Notes: generated by a model from the sequence alone, not told the origin. Shown: positions 1 through 8,019, counted from the first letter of the stretch. The stretch: DNA of 64,000 nucleotides from Bradyrhizobium sp. 21 (GCF_023073335.1 NZ_JADPJG010000031.1:73798-137797); one strand, 5' to 3'. Made by a program: numbers and translations.

Positions 1-6
1 ACAGGC

Positions 7-195
7 ATGAGCGAATTACTTCAGAAGCTGCTTCAAGCACGTGCTGAACCCCGACAAGAGGCGGAATGGCCGCTTTGGATCGCGCAGGCGCTGACGCACA
101 AGCCCGAGACCCCTCCGGTAGGTGACTCGCCCACCAAAGCGGTCAATACCGGCCAACCGCGCAATATTCGGGTATTGAAGCGCGTCGAACCCTGA
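7..195 (+). CDS. small hypothetical protein (62 aa)
   Basis: A short ORF with an ATG six bases from the window edge, so the true start could lie outside. The product is charged, has no membrane segment or recognisable motif, and ends in a basic tail. Codon use resembles neighbouring coding DNA. I do not recognise the family, and it could be the 3' end of a longer gene. Confidence 0.4.
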   Translation: MSELLQKLLQARAEPRQEAEWPLWIAQALTHKPETPPVGDSPTKAVNTGQPRNIRVLKRVEP

Positions 196-292
196 GCGGG
201 ATCAGCCGCTGGATACGGCGGCTTCTTCGGACCAAGGCTCCGTCTGGAACGCGATCACGCAACAAGCGTTGAAACCATGAGACGATTATTTA

Positions 293-308
293 TGTGACAA
301 TGGTCACA
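293..308. promoter_or_regulatory. CRP/FNR-family-like palindrome
   Basis: TGTGACAATGGTCACA is a perfect inverted repeat of the TGTGA-N6-TCACA type bound by CRP-family regulators. It lies in the 275-base non-coding stretch 196-470, about 160 bases upstream of the 72-aa gene at 471. Nothing else was recognised in that stretch. Which CRP/FNR-type protein binds, if any, is unknown. Confidence 0.45.
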
Positions 309-470
309 TTCAACCGTTCGTGTTGTTGCCGTGGCGGCACACCGGGGCCATAATTGTCTCACACATGACTTGAACCTTCTTGGTCGAAGCCGGAACTACC
401 GTTAGCGTAAGGCCTCCTTAACCCGAATGCGCAGAAATAAGAATCACCGAATGCGCTGGAAAGAAGCGTC

Positions 471-689
471 ATGGCTCTGATCGCTTATCTGCAATCTACA
501 GTTGCCGAGCTATCTGAGTGGGTGCATCCGTCTAAGAAAGCCGACAAGGCTGGTGAGCAAGCGCCCATGGTCGGGCACTATAAGGTTGATTACTCGGAGC
601 CGACACAGGCGCAGGTTGACGCAGCTAATGCGGATTGCGCGGATGTGTTGAAAACTGGCGAATGGATTTCCGTCAACCGTAAGTCGTGA
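471..689 (+). CDS. hypothetical protein (72 aa)
   Basis: A small soluble acidic protein starting at an ATG, with no signal peptide or membrane helix. It ends 12 bases before the PemK/MazF-like gene at 702, so the two could form an operon. It shows no clear AbrB, RHH or other antitoxin fold signature. Pairing it with the downstream gene as an antitoxin is therefore a guess from position only. Confidence 0.5.
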   Translation: MALIAYLQSTVAELSEWVHPSKKADKAGEQAPMVGHYKVDYSEPTQAQVDAANADCADVLKTGEWISVNRKS

Positions 690-701
690 TATTGCCCCTG
701 T

Positions 702-1130
702 ATGGGGCAGCCCTGCTATCCGCTCGACTCACTACCTCAACAGTACGATGTAGTCTGGTGCCTTTATCCGGAAAGCGGACTCACGCCCGGGCCAACAGTT
801 CGACCGTCGTTAGTTCTCGATGTTCGGGTAAATGAGAAAGAGCAGATGGGTGCGGTGGTTTGCACCTACGGCACAGGCGAATTTGACGATAGTCACGTTA
901 AGGGCGACTTGATCATTCCAGTGGGCGAATTCAGGAGTTTGGGCCTCCACAAGCCCACCAGATTTGCCTTGTCCCTGAATAGCCGTATGCAACTGCTTTG
1001 GGGGCCAAAATACTTTGTCGCGCAGCCCTATATGAGAGCTATGCAAATCAGGATCGGCAGTCTTACCGATGAGCAGATTGCGCGCGCGATAGCATGTCTC
1101 AATCATCGCGGTTTGAAGCCTTACGCCTAA
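702..1130 (+). CDS. PemK/MazF-like protein
   Basis: The 142-aa product opens with a hydrophobic strand (YDVVWCLYP, residues 15-23), then an RPSLVLDV segment and a YGTGEF segment, followed by a beta-rich middle and a helical C-terminus. The RP-x-LVL strand pattern recalls the PemK/MazF growth-inhibitor fold seen in rhizobial proteins of this length. The resemblance is weak and no catalytic residue is certain. It follows the 72-aa gene by 12 bases, a possible two-gene unit. Confidence 0.45.
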   Translation: MGQPCYPLDSLPQQYDVVWCLYPESGLTPGPTVRPSLVLDVRVNEKEQMGAVVCTYGTGEFDDSHVKGDLIIPVGEFRSLGLHKPTRFALSLNSRMQLLWGPKYFVAQPYMRAMQIRIGSLTDEQIARAIACLNHRGLKPYA

Positions 1131-1160
1131 CTGCGGCTTGTAGGGTCGACGACGCGGGGT

Positions 1161-2705
1161 TCATGAGAGAGCAGCCGGTCCGAACCACCTCGTCAGCGCC
1201 TCCGCAAGTCCGCGTTGGCTCCCATCTCCCACCCAGGCCACATGCCCGTCGGGCCGCACCAGCACTGCGCTCGGTGCGGTGACTTGTCCGATGGCCGGGA
1301 GCGCCCATGCGCCATCATAGTCGGCGTCGACGATAGCGATGCGATCTGCCCAAGCCGTGATGTGAACGCTGCCCGGCTTACCGAAATTGAGCAGCAAGCC
1401 TCGCGCGCCGTGCAGCAGCGTGAACAGTTTTAGCGGGCGGCCTGCGACCATCACATCGAGATCGGGCATGCGCCGCCCGAGCAGCTTGTGCCCTTCGCCG
1501 AGATCATAGCGAATGTCGAGCCCGCTCATCATCGCGCCGAAGCGTTGTCGCGGCTCGTCCATCGCGAGCAGCTCCGCCACGACATCGCGCGCGGCCTTGA
1601 GGCCGTCCTCGCCGCGGCGGAGCAGGGCGATTTGCGCCATGGTGTTGCGCAAGGTCCGCGCGGCGACGGGATGACGCTCAGTGTGGTAGGTGTCGAGCAG
1701 GCTGTCGGGCGACATGCCGTTGACGACCTGCGAAAGCTTCCAGCCGAGATTGACGGCATCCTGCACGCCAATGTTGAGGCCTTGCCCGCCGACGGAGTGA
1801 TGGATATGCGCGGCATCGCCGGCGAGCAGCACGCGTCCCCTGCGATAGGTCACGGCCTGGCGGGCCGCATCGGTGAAGCGGGAGATCCAGGACGGGCTGT
1901 GGAGTCCGAAGTCGGTGCCGTACACGGCGACGAGGGCCTCGCTGAGATCGCGCAAGCCGGGCTCGCCGGTGTGCTCGAGCGTCGCTTCCGTGACGACGAC
2001 CAGCACGCGCCCGCTCTCGGTCTTGCTGAGGCCGTGAAAGCCGAGCGCGTCGTGGCGCAGGCCCCAGGCGGGCTCACATGCCGGCTCACATTCCGGCTCC
2101 TGGCGCATCTCGACCTCGGCCATGAGGTTGCTCAGCGTCGGACCTGTGCCGGCGAAGTCGATGCCGGCGGCCTTGCGCACCAGGCTGCGGCCGCCGTCAC
2201 AGCCGACCAGATAATTCGCGCGCAAGGTCGCACCGCCCGATAGCGTCACGTCGATGCCGGTCTCGTCCTGCGCAAAGCCCGTCACCTCGGAATTCCGATA
2301 GATCGGCACCGCGAGCTCGCTGACCCAGTCCGCCAGGATGCGCTCGATGTGGTTCTGCCGCAGCGCCAGCCCGTAAGCGTGCCGGGTCGGGAGATCGCTG
2401 ATGTCGAGCCTGGTCCAGGCGAAGCCCGCGAGCTGGGTGATTTGTCCTTCGCGCAGGAAGCGGTCTGCGACGCCGCGCTGATCGAGGATCTCGATGGTCC
2501 GGGCGTGCAATCCGCCGGCGCGCGTGCCGATCAGGTCCTGGTTCGCGCGCCGCTCGACGATGGCGACGTCGACCTTTGCGAGCGCGAGTTCCGCGGCCAG
2601 CATCAGCCCGGTCGGACCGCCGCCGGCGATGACAACGGCATGGTTGGTCTTTGTCTTGGCGCTGGCTCGGCCGCGCGACCCGGACGTCGGAAGCAATACA
2701 GGCAT
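1161..2705 (-). CDS. FAD-dependent aromatic monooxygenase (PheA/TfdB/UbiH type)
   Basis: A class A flavoprotein hydroxylase of about 514 aa that would use NAD(P)H and O2 on an aromatic or polyketide-like substrate in the cytoplasm. Visible motifs are the N-terminal dinucleotide-binding GGGPTG (residues 28-33), the DG motif GCDGGRS (168-174) and the second FAD motif GDAAH (296-300). The C-terminal third resembles the thioredoxin-like tail of the phenol hydroxylase/RdmE subgroup. I chose the ATG at 2705, because the longer in-frame extension to 2786 is low-complexity and uncharacteristic. It is transcribed towards the window start and no partner gene is adjacent. The substrate cannot be assigned. 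Confidence 0.85.
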   Translation of the reverse strand: MPVLLPTSGSRGRASAKTKTNHAVVIAGGGPTGLMLAAELALAKVDVAIVERRANQDLIGTRAGGLHARTIEILDQRGVADRFLREGQITQLAGFAWTRLDISDLPTRHAYGLALRQNHIERILADWVSELAVPIYRNSEVTGFAQDETGIDVTLSGGATLRANYLVGCDGGRSLVRKAAGIDFAGTGPTLSNLMAEVEMRQEPECEPACEPAWGLRHDALGFHGLSKTESGRVLVVVTEATLEHTGEPGLRDLSEALVAVYGTDFGLHSPSWISRFTDAARQAVTYRRGRVLLAGDAAHIHHSVGGQGLNIGVQDAVNLGWKLSQVVNGMSPDSLLDTYHTERHPVAARTLRNTMAQIALLRRGEDGLKAARDVVAELLAMDEPRQRFGAMMSGLDIRYDLGEGHKLLGRRMPDLDVMVAGRPLKLFTLLHGARGLLLNFGKPGSVHITAWADRIAIVDADYDGAWALPAIGQVTAPSAVLVRPDGHVAWVGDGSQRGLAEALTRWFGPAALS

Positions 2706-2830
2706 CTCGTGACCCCTCGACTGGTTGCTTGGGTCGGGGGTTCTACGGCAGGAGCCGGGACTTGAAGCAAGCCCCTTGCGCACCACATATCAAGCTGGGA
2801 GGAAGAGCTTCGTCTCCCGCGCTGCCTGCG

Positions 2831-2920
2831 TTGACACGTCGGGCAAAACACCGGCAGAATGGTATCATCGAAAAGAGTTTGGTTCAGCCCGCGCGGAAGC
2901 ATCCGCCGCGGGTTTTGTTT
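2831..2920 (+). ncRNA. promoter-terminator repeat element, copy 1 (putative small RNA)
   Basis: TTGACA (2831-2836), 18 bases, then CAGAAT (2855-2860), like a sigma70 promoter. A GC hairpin follows: CCCGCGCGG at 2888-2896, a 6-base loop, and CCGCCGCGGG at 2903-2912 with one bulged C. It ends in a TTTTGTTTT tract. The predicted transcript is about 50 nt. The same arrangement recurs three more times at 3363, 3466 and 4248 with identical 18-base spacing. It lies between the response regulator and the monooxygenase, opposite to both. Expression is inferred, and it could instead be a mobile terminator-like repeat. Confidence 0.55.
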
Positions 2921-2935
2921 TGGGCGCCGTGCCGT

Positions 2936-3280
2936 TCAGCACACGCCGGTGGTGCGCTGCATGGTGTCGGCGAGTTCCTCGAACGAGAACGGCTTCCTGA
3001 TCATCGGCAGGCCGCCGCGCCGGGGCTCGCGCCCCGACAATTGCAGGACCTTCAACTCCGGGCGGACCCGCCTCGCCAGCTCCGCCAGTTCATGACCGTC
3101 CATCCCGGGCATGTTGATGTCGGTGATGAGGATGGTGATGTTTCCGTTCTGCCGGAGCCGGTCGAGCGCGTCCGGACCGCTCCGGGCGCTGACCACCTTG
3201 CATCCGAGATCGTCCAGCATGTCCGTGAGGACATCGAGCACGCCGGGATCGTCGTCAACAACCAGTACAGTGTGGCTCAT
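2936..3280 (-). CDS. single-domain response regulator (CheY-like)
   Basis: A 114-aa receiver domain with no output domain. The acidic pocket is D9-D10-D11, the phosphoacceptor is D54 in the strand LITDINMPGMDG, the switch residue is S82, and the conserved lysine is K96 in MIRKPFSFEEL. It should be phosphorylated by a histidine kinase or act in a phosphorelay, but no kinase is in the window. The start at 3280 is backed by an AGGAGG 12-13 bases upstream, and the longer in-frame extension runs into a repeat element. The gene is bracketed by copies 1 and 2 of the promoter-terminator repeat. Confidence 0.88.
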   Translation of the reverse strand: MSHTVLVVDDDPGVLDVLTDMLDDLGCKVVSARSGPDALDRLRQNGNITILITDINMPGMDGHELAELARRVRPELKVLQLSGREPRRGGLPMIRKPFSFEELADTMQRTTGVC

Positions 3281-3362
3281 CGCACCAAGGTCCTCCTGAT
3301 GAGAGAATGAACGCGCCACGCGCCGTGTAGGTTCCAGCACGCATTGGTCGAACGACAGACGT

Positions 3363-3450
3363 TTGACACGTCGGGCAAAACACTGGCAGAATGGCATCAT
3401 CGAAAGATTTTTGGTTGGGCCCGCGCGGAGCGATCTGCGGCGGGCTTTTT
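3363..3450 (+). ncRNA. promoter-terminator repeat element, copy 2 (putative small RNA)
   Basis: TTGACA at 3363-3368, an 18-base spacer, CAGAAT at 3387-3392. A hairpin follows with outer stem GCCCGC (3419-3424) and GCGGGC (3440-3445), then five Ts. The stem differs from copies 1, 3 and 4 but stays paired (GCCCGC/GCGGGC), a compensatory pattern that favours a structural role. It lies 83 bases upstream of the divergent response-regulator start, and copy 3 starts 103 bases further on. Confidence 0.55.
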
Positions 3451-3465
3451 ACTTCAACATAGGTT

Positions 3466-3554
3466 TTGACACGTCGGGCAAAACACCGGCAGAATGACAT
3501 CATCGAGAACGAGTTTGGTTCACCCGCGCGGACAACATCCGCCGCGGGTTTTTT
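3466..3554 (+). ncRNA. promoter-terminator repeat element, copy 3 (putative small RNA)
   Basis: TTGACA at 3466-3471, an 18-base spacer, CAGAAT at 3490-3495. The hairpin arms are CCCGCGCGG (3523-3531) and CCGCCGCGGG (3539-3548), followed by six Ts (3549-3554). It is in tandem with copy 2 in the same orientation. The following stretch 3555-3796 holds no convincing gene and leads into the prophage. Confidence 0.55.
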
Positions 3555-3796
3555 CGTCTCGATGGCGAGATCGGACGGCGGCGGCGCATTGCGGCCACGC
3601 ACTCGTCAAACCTGGAGCGCCGATCGGCGCGCCGTCGTCCGAACCATTGCTGGCCGTGCACGCGCGAACGTGCCGGCCCGCGGCGCTGGGCCATTTGCTC
3701 GCGCCGCTGCGGTCTCCGGGAACGGAGATAGGGTTCGCGCCCGAAACGATCGCGCTTCGTCATGCGATCTGCCGCGCATTTTCTTTTCTTGGAGAG

Positions 3797-3871
3797 ATGA
3801 TGACTGCTTACCTGATATCGCTCGCGCTCGCGGGCCTCGTCGCAATCGTGCTGTGGGAGATTTTTTCTTGA
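3797..3871 (+). CDS. 24-aa single-pass membrane microprotein
   Basis: Two consecutive ATGs (3797, 3800) follow a GGAGAG ribosome-binding site at 3791. The product is almost entirely one hydrophobic helix (TAYLISLALAGLVAIVLW). Its stop TGA overlaps the TTG start of the next gene, a typical translational-coupling junction. It is probably the first gene of the virion operon. The function is unknown. Confidence 0.5.
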   Translation: MMTAYLISLALAGLVAIVLWEIFS

Positions 3872-4209
3872 GCGAGGAGGTCGACTCGGGGCTGGATAAC
3901 GCGCCGGCCCGCTCCCCCACGCCCAGGAAGACGTCCAAGGCGCGGACGCTGACCGAGATCCGCTCGCTGGCGCGCAGCCACACCAGAACCGCCATCCGTG
4001 TGCTCGTCGGCATCATGCGCAGCGATGACGCGACGCCGGCAGCGCGCGTCTCGGCCGCCAACGCCATCCTCGACCGCGGCTGGGGCAAGGCCGCGCAGCC
4101 GATCGAGAACGGCGAGGATGGAGCACCTGATTTTGTTCACCGGGTTGAGCGCGTCATCGTGCATCCGGAAGACACCGGCAATGCCGATGCGGCAGAAGGC
4201 AACGTCTGA
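3868..4209 (+). CDS. small terminase subunit candidate
   Basis: A 113-aa protein starting at TTG 3868, overlapping the previous stop (TTGA). It has a Pro/Lys-rich N-terminus, then a helical core (residues ~28-75) of the pattern RTLTEIRSLAR..AIRVLVGIM..AANAILDRGWG. Such helix-rich proteins placed before the large terminase in rhizobial prophages are usually the DNA-recognition (small) terminase. Here the large subunit is displaced 2.1 kb downstream by cargo genes. The role is inferred from position and helix content, with no direct HTH motif. Confidence 0.55.
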   Translation: MSEEVDSGLDNAPARSPTPRKTSKARTLTEIRSLARSHTRTAIRVLVGIMRSDDATPAARVSAANAILDRGWGKAAQPIENGEDGAPDFVHRVERVIVHPEDTGNADAAEGNV

Positions 4210-4247
4210 GCCGGCGGACATGCAAATTCGGAATTTCGATTGATCGT

Positions 4248-4336
4248 TTGACACGTCGGGCAAAACACTGGCAGAATGGCATCATCGACAGAAGCTTGGT
4301 TCAGCCCGCGCGGGAAGCAATCCGCCGCGGGTTTTT
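4248..4336 (+). ncRNA. promoter-terminator repeat element, copy 4 (putative small RNA)
   Basis: TTGACA at 4248-4253, an 18-base spacer, CAGAAT at 4272-4277. The hairpin arms are CCCGCGCGG (4305-4313) and CCGCCGCGGG (4322-4331), then five Ts. It starts 38 bases after the small-terminase candidate and ends just before the stop of the opposite-strand gene at 4350, so it might also terminate the upstream phage transcript. It is the only copy well inside the prophage, which hints that the element can move. Confidence 0.55.
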
Positions 4337-4349
4337 CGTTCGGTGATCT

Positions 4350-5321
4350 CTAATTTGTGGTCTGCTTGCCGGTCCGGCGCTGCCCGGCATAGGCGCGCTG
4401 GACGGGGTCGCTGCAGTAGGACAGCCTTCGGCCGTCGCCGGTGAAGTGTCCGTCCTTGATGATCCAGAGGATGACGGTCTTGTGGTCGATCTTCTTGAAC
4501 ATCAGATTCTCACTGTCTGGGGTAGAGGCGGTGTCTTGCACGCTCACGGCATCCGGACCTGAAGTCGCTTGCGGCGCGCAGGTCGCGCCGATCCTGACGG
4601 TGTCCGGAAGCTGAACCCGCGTATTGTCAATCTTGCAGATGTTCGAGGCTGTCGTGATCGACTTTCCGGAGAACGAAACGATGGTGTCGTTGAACTTCGC
4701 GCAGCGCCCCTCGAAATCGGCGCCTGCTGTTGCGTAGACGCCATCGCGCGGATGGGCGCTCTTGAGGGTTCGCTCCTGTTCAGCCTTCTGCTTGGCTTTT
4801 TCCTTGGCTTTTTCCTTGGCTTCGAGTTTTGCCTCAGCATAGGCGCGTTGCGTTTCCTTGGGACAATAGGTCTCTCGCCATGCCGAACCTTCGAACTTTC
4901 CGTTCAGTGTCTTTTGAACGGAGACAGTCCCTGCATTCAGTCGCTTGATCAGCATGATCTCTTTGAACCTCCTGTTCTCCCAATTGGGATCACGAGGATA
5001 AACGTTCTGGGCCAGATTGTAGTCGTTGCAGGTCATTTCCAGCCTCAAGGAGCCCGGACCGCTTGTCGTCGTTGATCGAATATCGCAGCTCCACTCGTAG
5101 CCGACGACCGACTTTTCGCTGAGATCAATCCTGAGATTGTTCTCGTCGTTGCAGGACGATCGAAAGTTCTTGCCAGGCTCGGCGTAGATGCCGTCCTGGA
5201 GTCGCCACTTCCCAAGGTTTTGATCTAGGGGCTCTTGGGCAAAAGCAGGAAAAGCAAGTGCGACACAAGTTAGTGCCGGAAGAACTCGGCTCAGAACGCG
5301 GCAACTCGAACCTTGTCGCAA
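4350..5321 (-). CDS. secreted two-domain protein, possible periplasmic immunity protein
   Basis: A 323-aa protein with a signal peptide (hydrophobic run VLPALTCVALAFPAFA, cleavage near AFA-QE). Two related Cys-containing domains follow. The first opens with DGIYAEPGKNF and the second with DGVYATAGADF (~residue 197), and both continue to conserved Cys and Trp/Phe residues. They are joined by an Ala/Lys/Glu-rich helix (~residues 165-190). The family is not recognised. It is transcribed away from the broken M23 peptidase gene at 5515. A periplasmic protein beside a peptidoglycan hydrolase could be its immunity protein, which is inference. Confidence 0.6.
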   Translation of the reverse strand: MRQGSSCRVLSRVLPALTCVALAFPAFAQEPLDQNLGKWRLQDGIYAEPGKNFRSSCNDENNLRIDLSEKSVVGYEWSCDIRSTTTSGPGSLRLEMTCNDYNLAQNVYPRDPNWENRRFKEIMLIKRLNAGTVSVQKTLNGKFEGSAWRETYCPKETQRAYAEAKLEAKEKAKEKAKQKAEQERTLKSAHPRDGVYATAGADFEGRCAKFNDTIVSFSGKSITTASNICKIDNTRVQLPDTVRIGATCAPQATSGPDAVSVQDTASTPDSENLMFKKIDHKTVILWIIKDGHFTGDGRRLSYCSDPVQRAYAGQRRTGKQTTN

Positions 5322-5514
5322 GAGGAGTCTCCAACAGTTGCATGAGCCTAAGCGTTACAGCCAGAGCGTGAAGAGGAAACTACCTGACCGGATTGGGTTG
5401 AGCAAGTCACCGGTCCCGCCACGAGCGTGCGTGGCAAGTTGTCTGGCGGTTGCGTCTTGCGACCAGTGACCACAACAAGCACTATAGTGGAGTTTCGATT
5501 TGTCTTGGGAAGAT

Positions 5515-6323
5515 ATGATGCGACGCATTTTGCCGCCAGTCGACGGTGCATCGCCTCATGTTACCAATCGCTATGGTGAGAGGTTCAATAGACCGCCCGG
5601 CTCTTCCAATCCTCACGGTGGCGTCGACTTCAATTATGAAGTTGGGGGGCAGCGTGGAATCAATCTCAAGCATCCTGATCTGCGATCGCCAGTAGATGGC
5701 GTGATATAGAGAGCGCAGGAGAGGGCACAAGCGGTCGGATTGCGATTAGGGACCGGAACGGCTTTCTTCATGAAATCTTGCATACCGACAGGCAATATGT
5801 GCGTGTCGGCCAACCGGTGGCCGCGGGCCAGTTGATCGGCGCGATGGGAAATGTCGGCGTGATAACGCACGACGGAAGGCCTGGCGCCCATCACGTCCAC
5901 TATCAACTCAAGGATTCCGCTGGCGGGGTCGTGGATCCGGGCGCCTTCGCCGATGCTCTTGGCCCCTTCGATCCCAATCCAGCACCACCGGCATACGTTC
6001 CGGAGTATCTGCAATATGTGCGAGATGCGGCCTTCGTACCTGAGTTTTCGCGCGACGACGTGCGGATCCTGAGAAGGATGCCCGCCGGAAGTCCAGATCG
6101 GTCCCCCTTCAATTCAAAGCAGGAGGAAGTGCCCTATCCCCGTGCTGCTTCTCCGCTCCCGCCAGGTACCCAAGGGAGTGTCGGCGAGCGCTTCGGATAC
6201 TGGCCCGAACTGGCCAGAAGCGATGGCTCCGCTGATCCGAACCGGCTTTTGCGAGGACAACCCGGCATCCCAAACAACGAAGACTGGTCCGCGATGTGGC
6301 GCAGGCGCATTGGCCTGCCCTAG
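5515..6323 (+). pseudogene. M23-family peptidase, frameshifted
   Basis: A LytM/M23 zinc peptidase that would cut peptidoglycan cross-links. The first part (5515-5709) carries the Zn motif HGGVD (H34, D38). The second part (in a different frame, recognisable from about 5710 and open to 6323) carries the HxH motif in GAHHVHYQL. The frames meet at ~5707, where GTG ATA TAG has two bases too many for the downstream frame, so neither product holds the full active site. No slippery sequence was seen. The C-terminal ~120 aa are Pro-rich, as in other cargo proteins here. The start has a GGGAAG ribosome-binding site, and the end lies 18 bases before the terminase start. Confidence 0.75.
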
Positions 6324-6341
6324 GGCGAGCGAGCGTATCCA

Positions 6342-7628
6342 TTGTCCATCCTGAAAATTCCGACGGCCAAGATCTTCGAGCCGCTCCTGAAGCCTGCGCG
6401 CTATAAGGGCGTCTATGGCGGACGCGGCTCGGGTAAATCGCATTTCTTCGGCGAGCTCCTGGTCGAGACCTGCCAGGCCGAGCGCGGCACGCTCGCGGTC
6501 TGTATCCGCGAGGCGCAGCGGACGCTGGCGCAATCCTCGAAGCGTCTGATCGAGGGCAAGATCGCGAGCCTTGGTCTCGGCCACGGCTTCAGGCTCTTCA
6601 GCGACAAGATCGAGACCCCCGGGGACGGGCTGATCATTTTTCGGGGCCTTCAGGATCACACGGCCGACTCGATCAAGTCGCTGGAAGGATTTCGCATCGC
6701 CTGGATCGACGAGGCGCAGTCGCTGAGCGCGCGCAGTCTCGCGCTGCTGCGGCCGACGATCCGCGCAAGGGACTCCGAGCTGTGGGCGAGCTGGAATCCG
6801 CGCCGCAAGAGCGATGCGATCGACGATTTTCTGCGCGGGCGCCGGCCGGACGGGTCTGTCGTCGTCAAGGCGAACTGGCGCGACAATCCGTGGTTCCCGG
6901 AGGTACTCGTGGAGGAGCGAACGCTGGACCAGAAACTCTATCCGGAGCGCTACGATCACATCTGGGAGGGCGAGTATGCACGCGCCTTCGAGGGAGCCTA
7001 TTTCGCCGCGCTCCTGTCGGAGGCGTGTACGCAGGGACGGATCGGTAAAGTCGCCGCAGATCCGCTGTTGCCGCTGCGCGCCTTCGTCGACATCGGCGGC
7101 GCAGGCGCCGCGGCGGATGCCTTCACGATCTGGATCGTGCAATGGGTCGGCTCGGAAATCCGCATCCTCGATTATTACGAGAGCGTCGGTCAGGTGCTGG
7201 CCTTTCACGTCAACTGGTTGCGCTCGCGCGGCTATGATCGCGCAGTGCTCTATCTTCCGCACGACGGCATCGCCGCCAACAACATCACCGGCAAGCGCTA
7301 TGAGGATCATCTGCGCGAAGCCGGTTTTGCGGTCGAGCCGCCGGTGAAGAACCAGGGCCCCGGCGCGGCCATGATGCGGATCGAGGCGCTGCGACGGCTC
7401 GGGCCGCAGCTCTGGTTCAACGCGGACACGACAGAGCCCGGCCGCGAAGCGCTCGGCTTCTATCACGAGCGCAGGGACGAGACGCGCAACATGGGGCTGG
7501 GCCCGGAGCACGATTGGTCGAGCCACGCCGCGGACGCGCTGGGGCTGATGGCGATCTGCTACGAGCAGCCGGGCAGGGCGGCCGCGTTCAACCGGCCGAT
7601 CCGGTATGCCGAGCAGGGGTGGGTGTGA
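6342..7628 (+). CDS. terL: phage terminase large subunit
   Basis: A 428-aa packaging motor ATPase/nuclease that would pump phage DNA through the portal. Visible are Walker A GGRGSGKS (26-33), a Walker B strand RIAWIDEAQ (118-126), and a C-terminal RNase H-like nuclease domain with acidic residues D252, D261 and D310 and a final SSHAADAL segment. It resembles the PBSX/XtmB-type terminases. The start is TTG at 6342. In a standard phage the portal would follow directly, but here an SOS-controlled cargo module lies between. Confidence 0.92.
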   Translation: MSILKIPTAKIFEPLLKPARYKGVYGGRGSGKSHFFGELLVETCQAERGTLAVCIREAQRTLAQSSKRLIEGKIASLGLGHGFRLFSDKIETPGDGLIIFRGLQDHTADSIKSLEGFRIAWIDEAQSLSARSLALLRPTIRARDSELWASWNPRRKSDAIDDFLRGRRPDGSVVVKANWRDNPWFPEVLVEERTLDQKLYPERYDHIWEGEYARAFEGAYFAALLSEACTQGRIGKVAADPLLPLRAFVDIGGAGAAADAFTIWIVQWVGSEIRILDYYESVGQVLAFHVNWLRSRGYDRAVLYLPHDGIAANNITGKRYEDHLREAGFAVEPPVKNQGPGAAMMRIEALRRLGPQLWFNADTTEPGREALGFYHERRDETRNMGLGPEHDWSSHAADALGLMAICYEQPGRAAAFNRPIRYAEQGWV

Positions 7629-7659
7629 GTGAGATACGCTGCCGAAGTAAAACCTGGGG

Positions 7660-7688
7660 TTGACATGTGTTCCTGTTATGTTCTAAGA
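7660..7688 (+). promoter_or_regulatory. SOS promoter with LexA box (cargo module 1)
   Basis: TTGACA (7660-7665), a 17-base spacer and CTAAGA (7683-7688). The spacer contains GTTCCTGTTATGTTC (7669-7683), a perfect GTTC-N7-GTTC alphaproteobacterial LexA box, so LexA would block RNA polymerase until DNA damage. Predicted start near 7695, 26 bases before the ATG at 7721. Nearly the same promoter occurs at 16458. Confidence 0.75.
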
Positions 7689-7720
7689 AATGTAACTTCT
7701 ACCCCTGCGTGAGTTCTGGG

Positions 7721-7991
7721 ATGTCGGCTTTGGGACTCCTGGTCGATCTGGTCGGATACGCAGTGGCGCGATCCATCTGCCGTTCCTTTCATTCGGCAGG
7801 GTCTATGTCGAGCCATTCAGTGCATCTCCACCACCGTTGCGATGGCCTGGCTATCGCCGCAACGCGAACGGGCGGATCGAATTGCGACAAGGCGCTGCCG
7901 GGTGGCTTGATTTGGCATTTGCGCCATCGTGCTGCTTGCGGCGGCGCTGGCCGTCCACGTCGCGTTCCAGCGCATAGGACACGCGGACTGA
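7721..7991 (+). pseudogene. small membrane protein, paralogue of the 8020 gene, two frameshifts
   Basis: The ATG at 7721 opens MSALGLLVDLVGYAVARS. Similarity to the next gene continues in a second frame from ~7770 (LPFLSFGRVYVEPF, PGYRRNANGRIEL) and in a third from ~7920 (a hydrophobic helix IVLLAAALAVHVAF) to the TGA at 7991. Reassembled it would be ~88 aa: an N-terminal amphipathic segment, a conserved SFGR-YVEPF core and a C-terminal transmembrane helix. It directly follows the SOS promoter, so the regulated gene itself appears to have decayed. Confidence 0.6.
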
Positions 7992-8019
7992 CGCGCGCCG
8001 ATTTCCGACAGGGCTGCAA

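Noticed and set aside
5348..5551. 67-aa ORF on the minus strand before the peptidase
   Set aside because: It overlaps the promoter and start of the M23 gene, has no recognisable motif, and lacks a ribosome-binding site.
5690..5720. Programmed frameshifting in the M23 peptidase gene
   Set aside because: No slippery heptamer or following pseudoknot was seen. The two-base offset with a stop is better explained by mutation.
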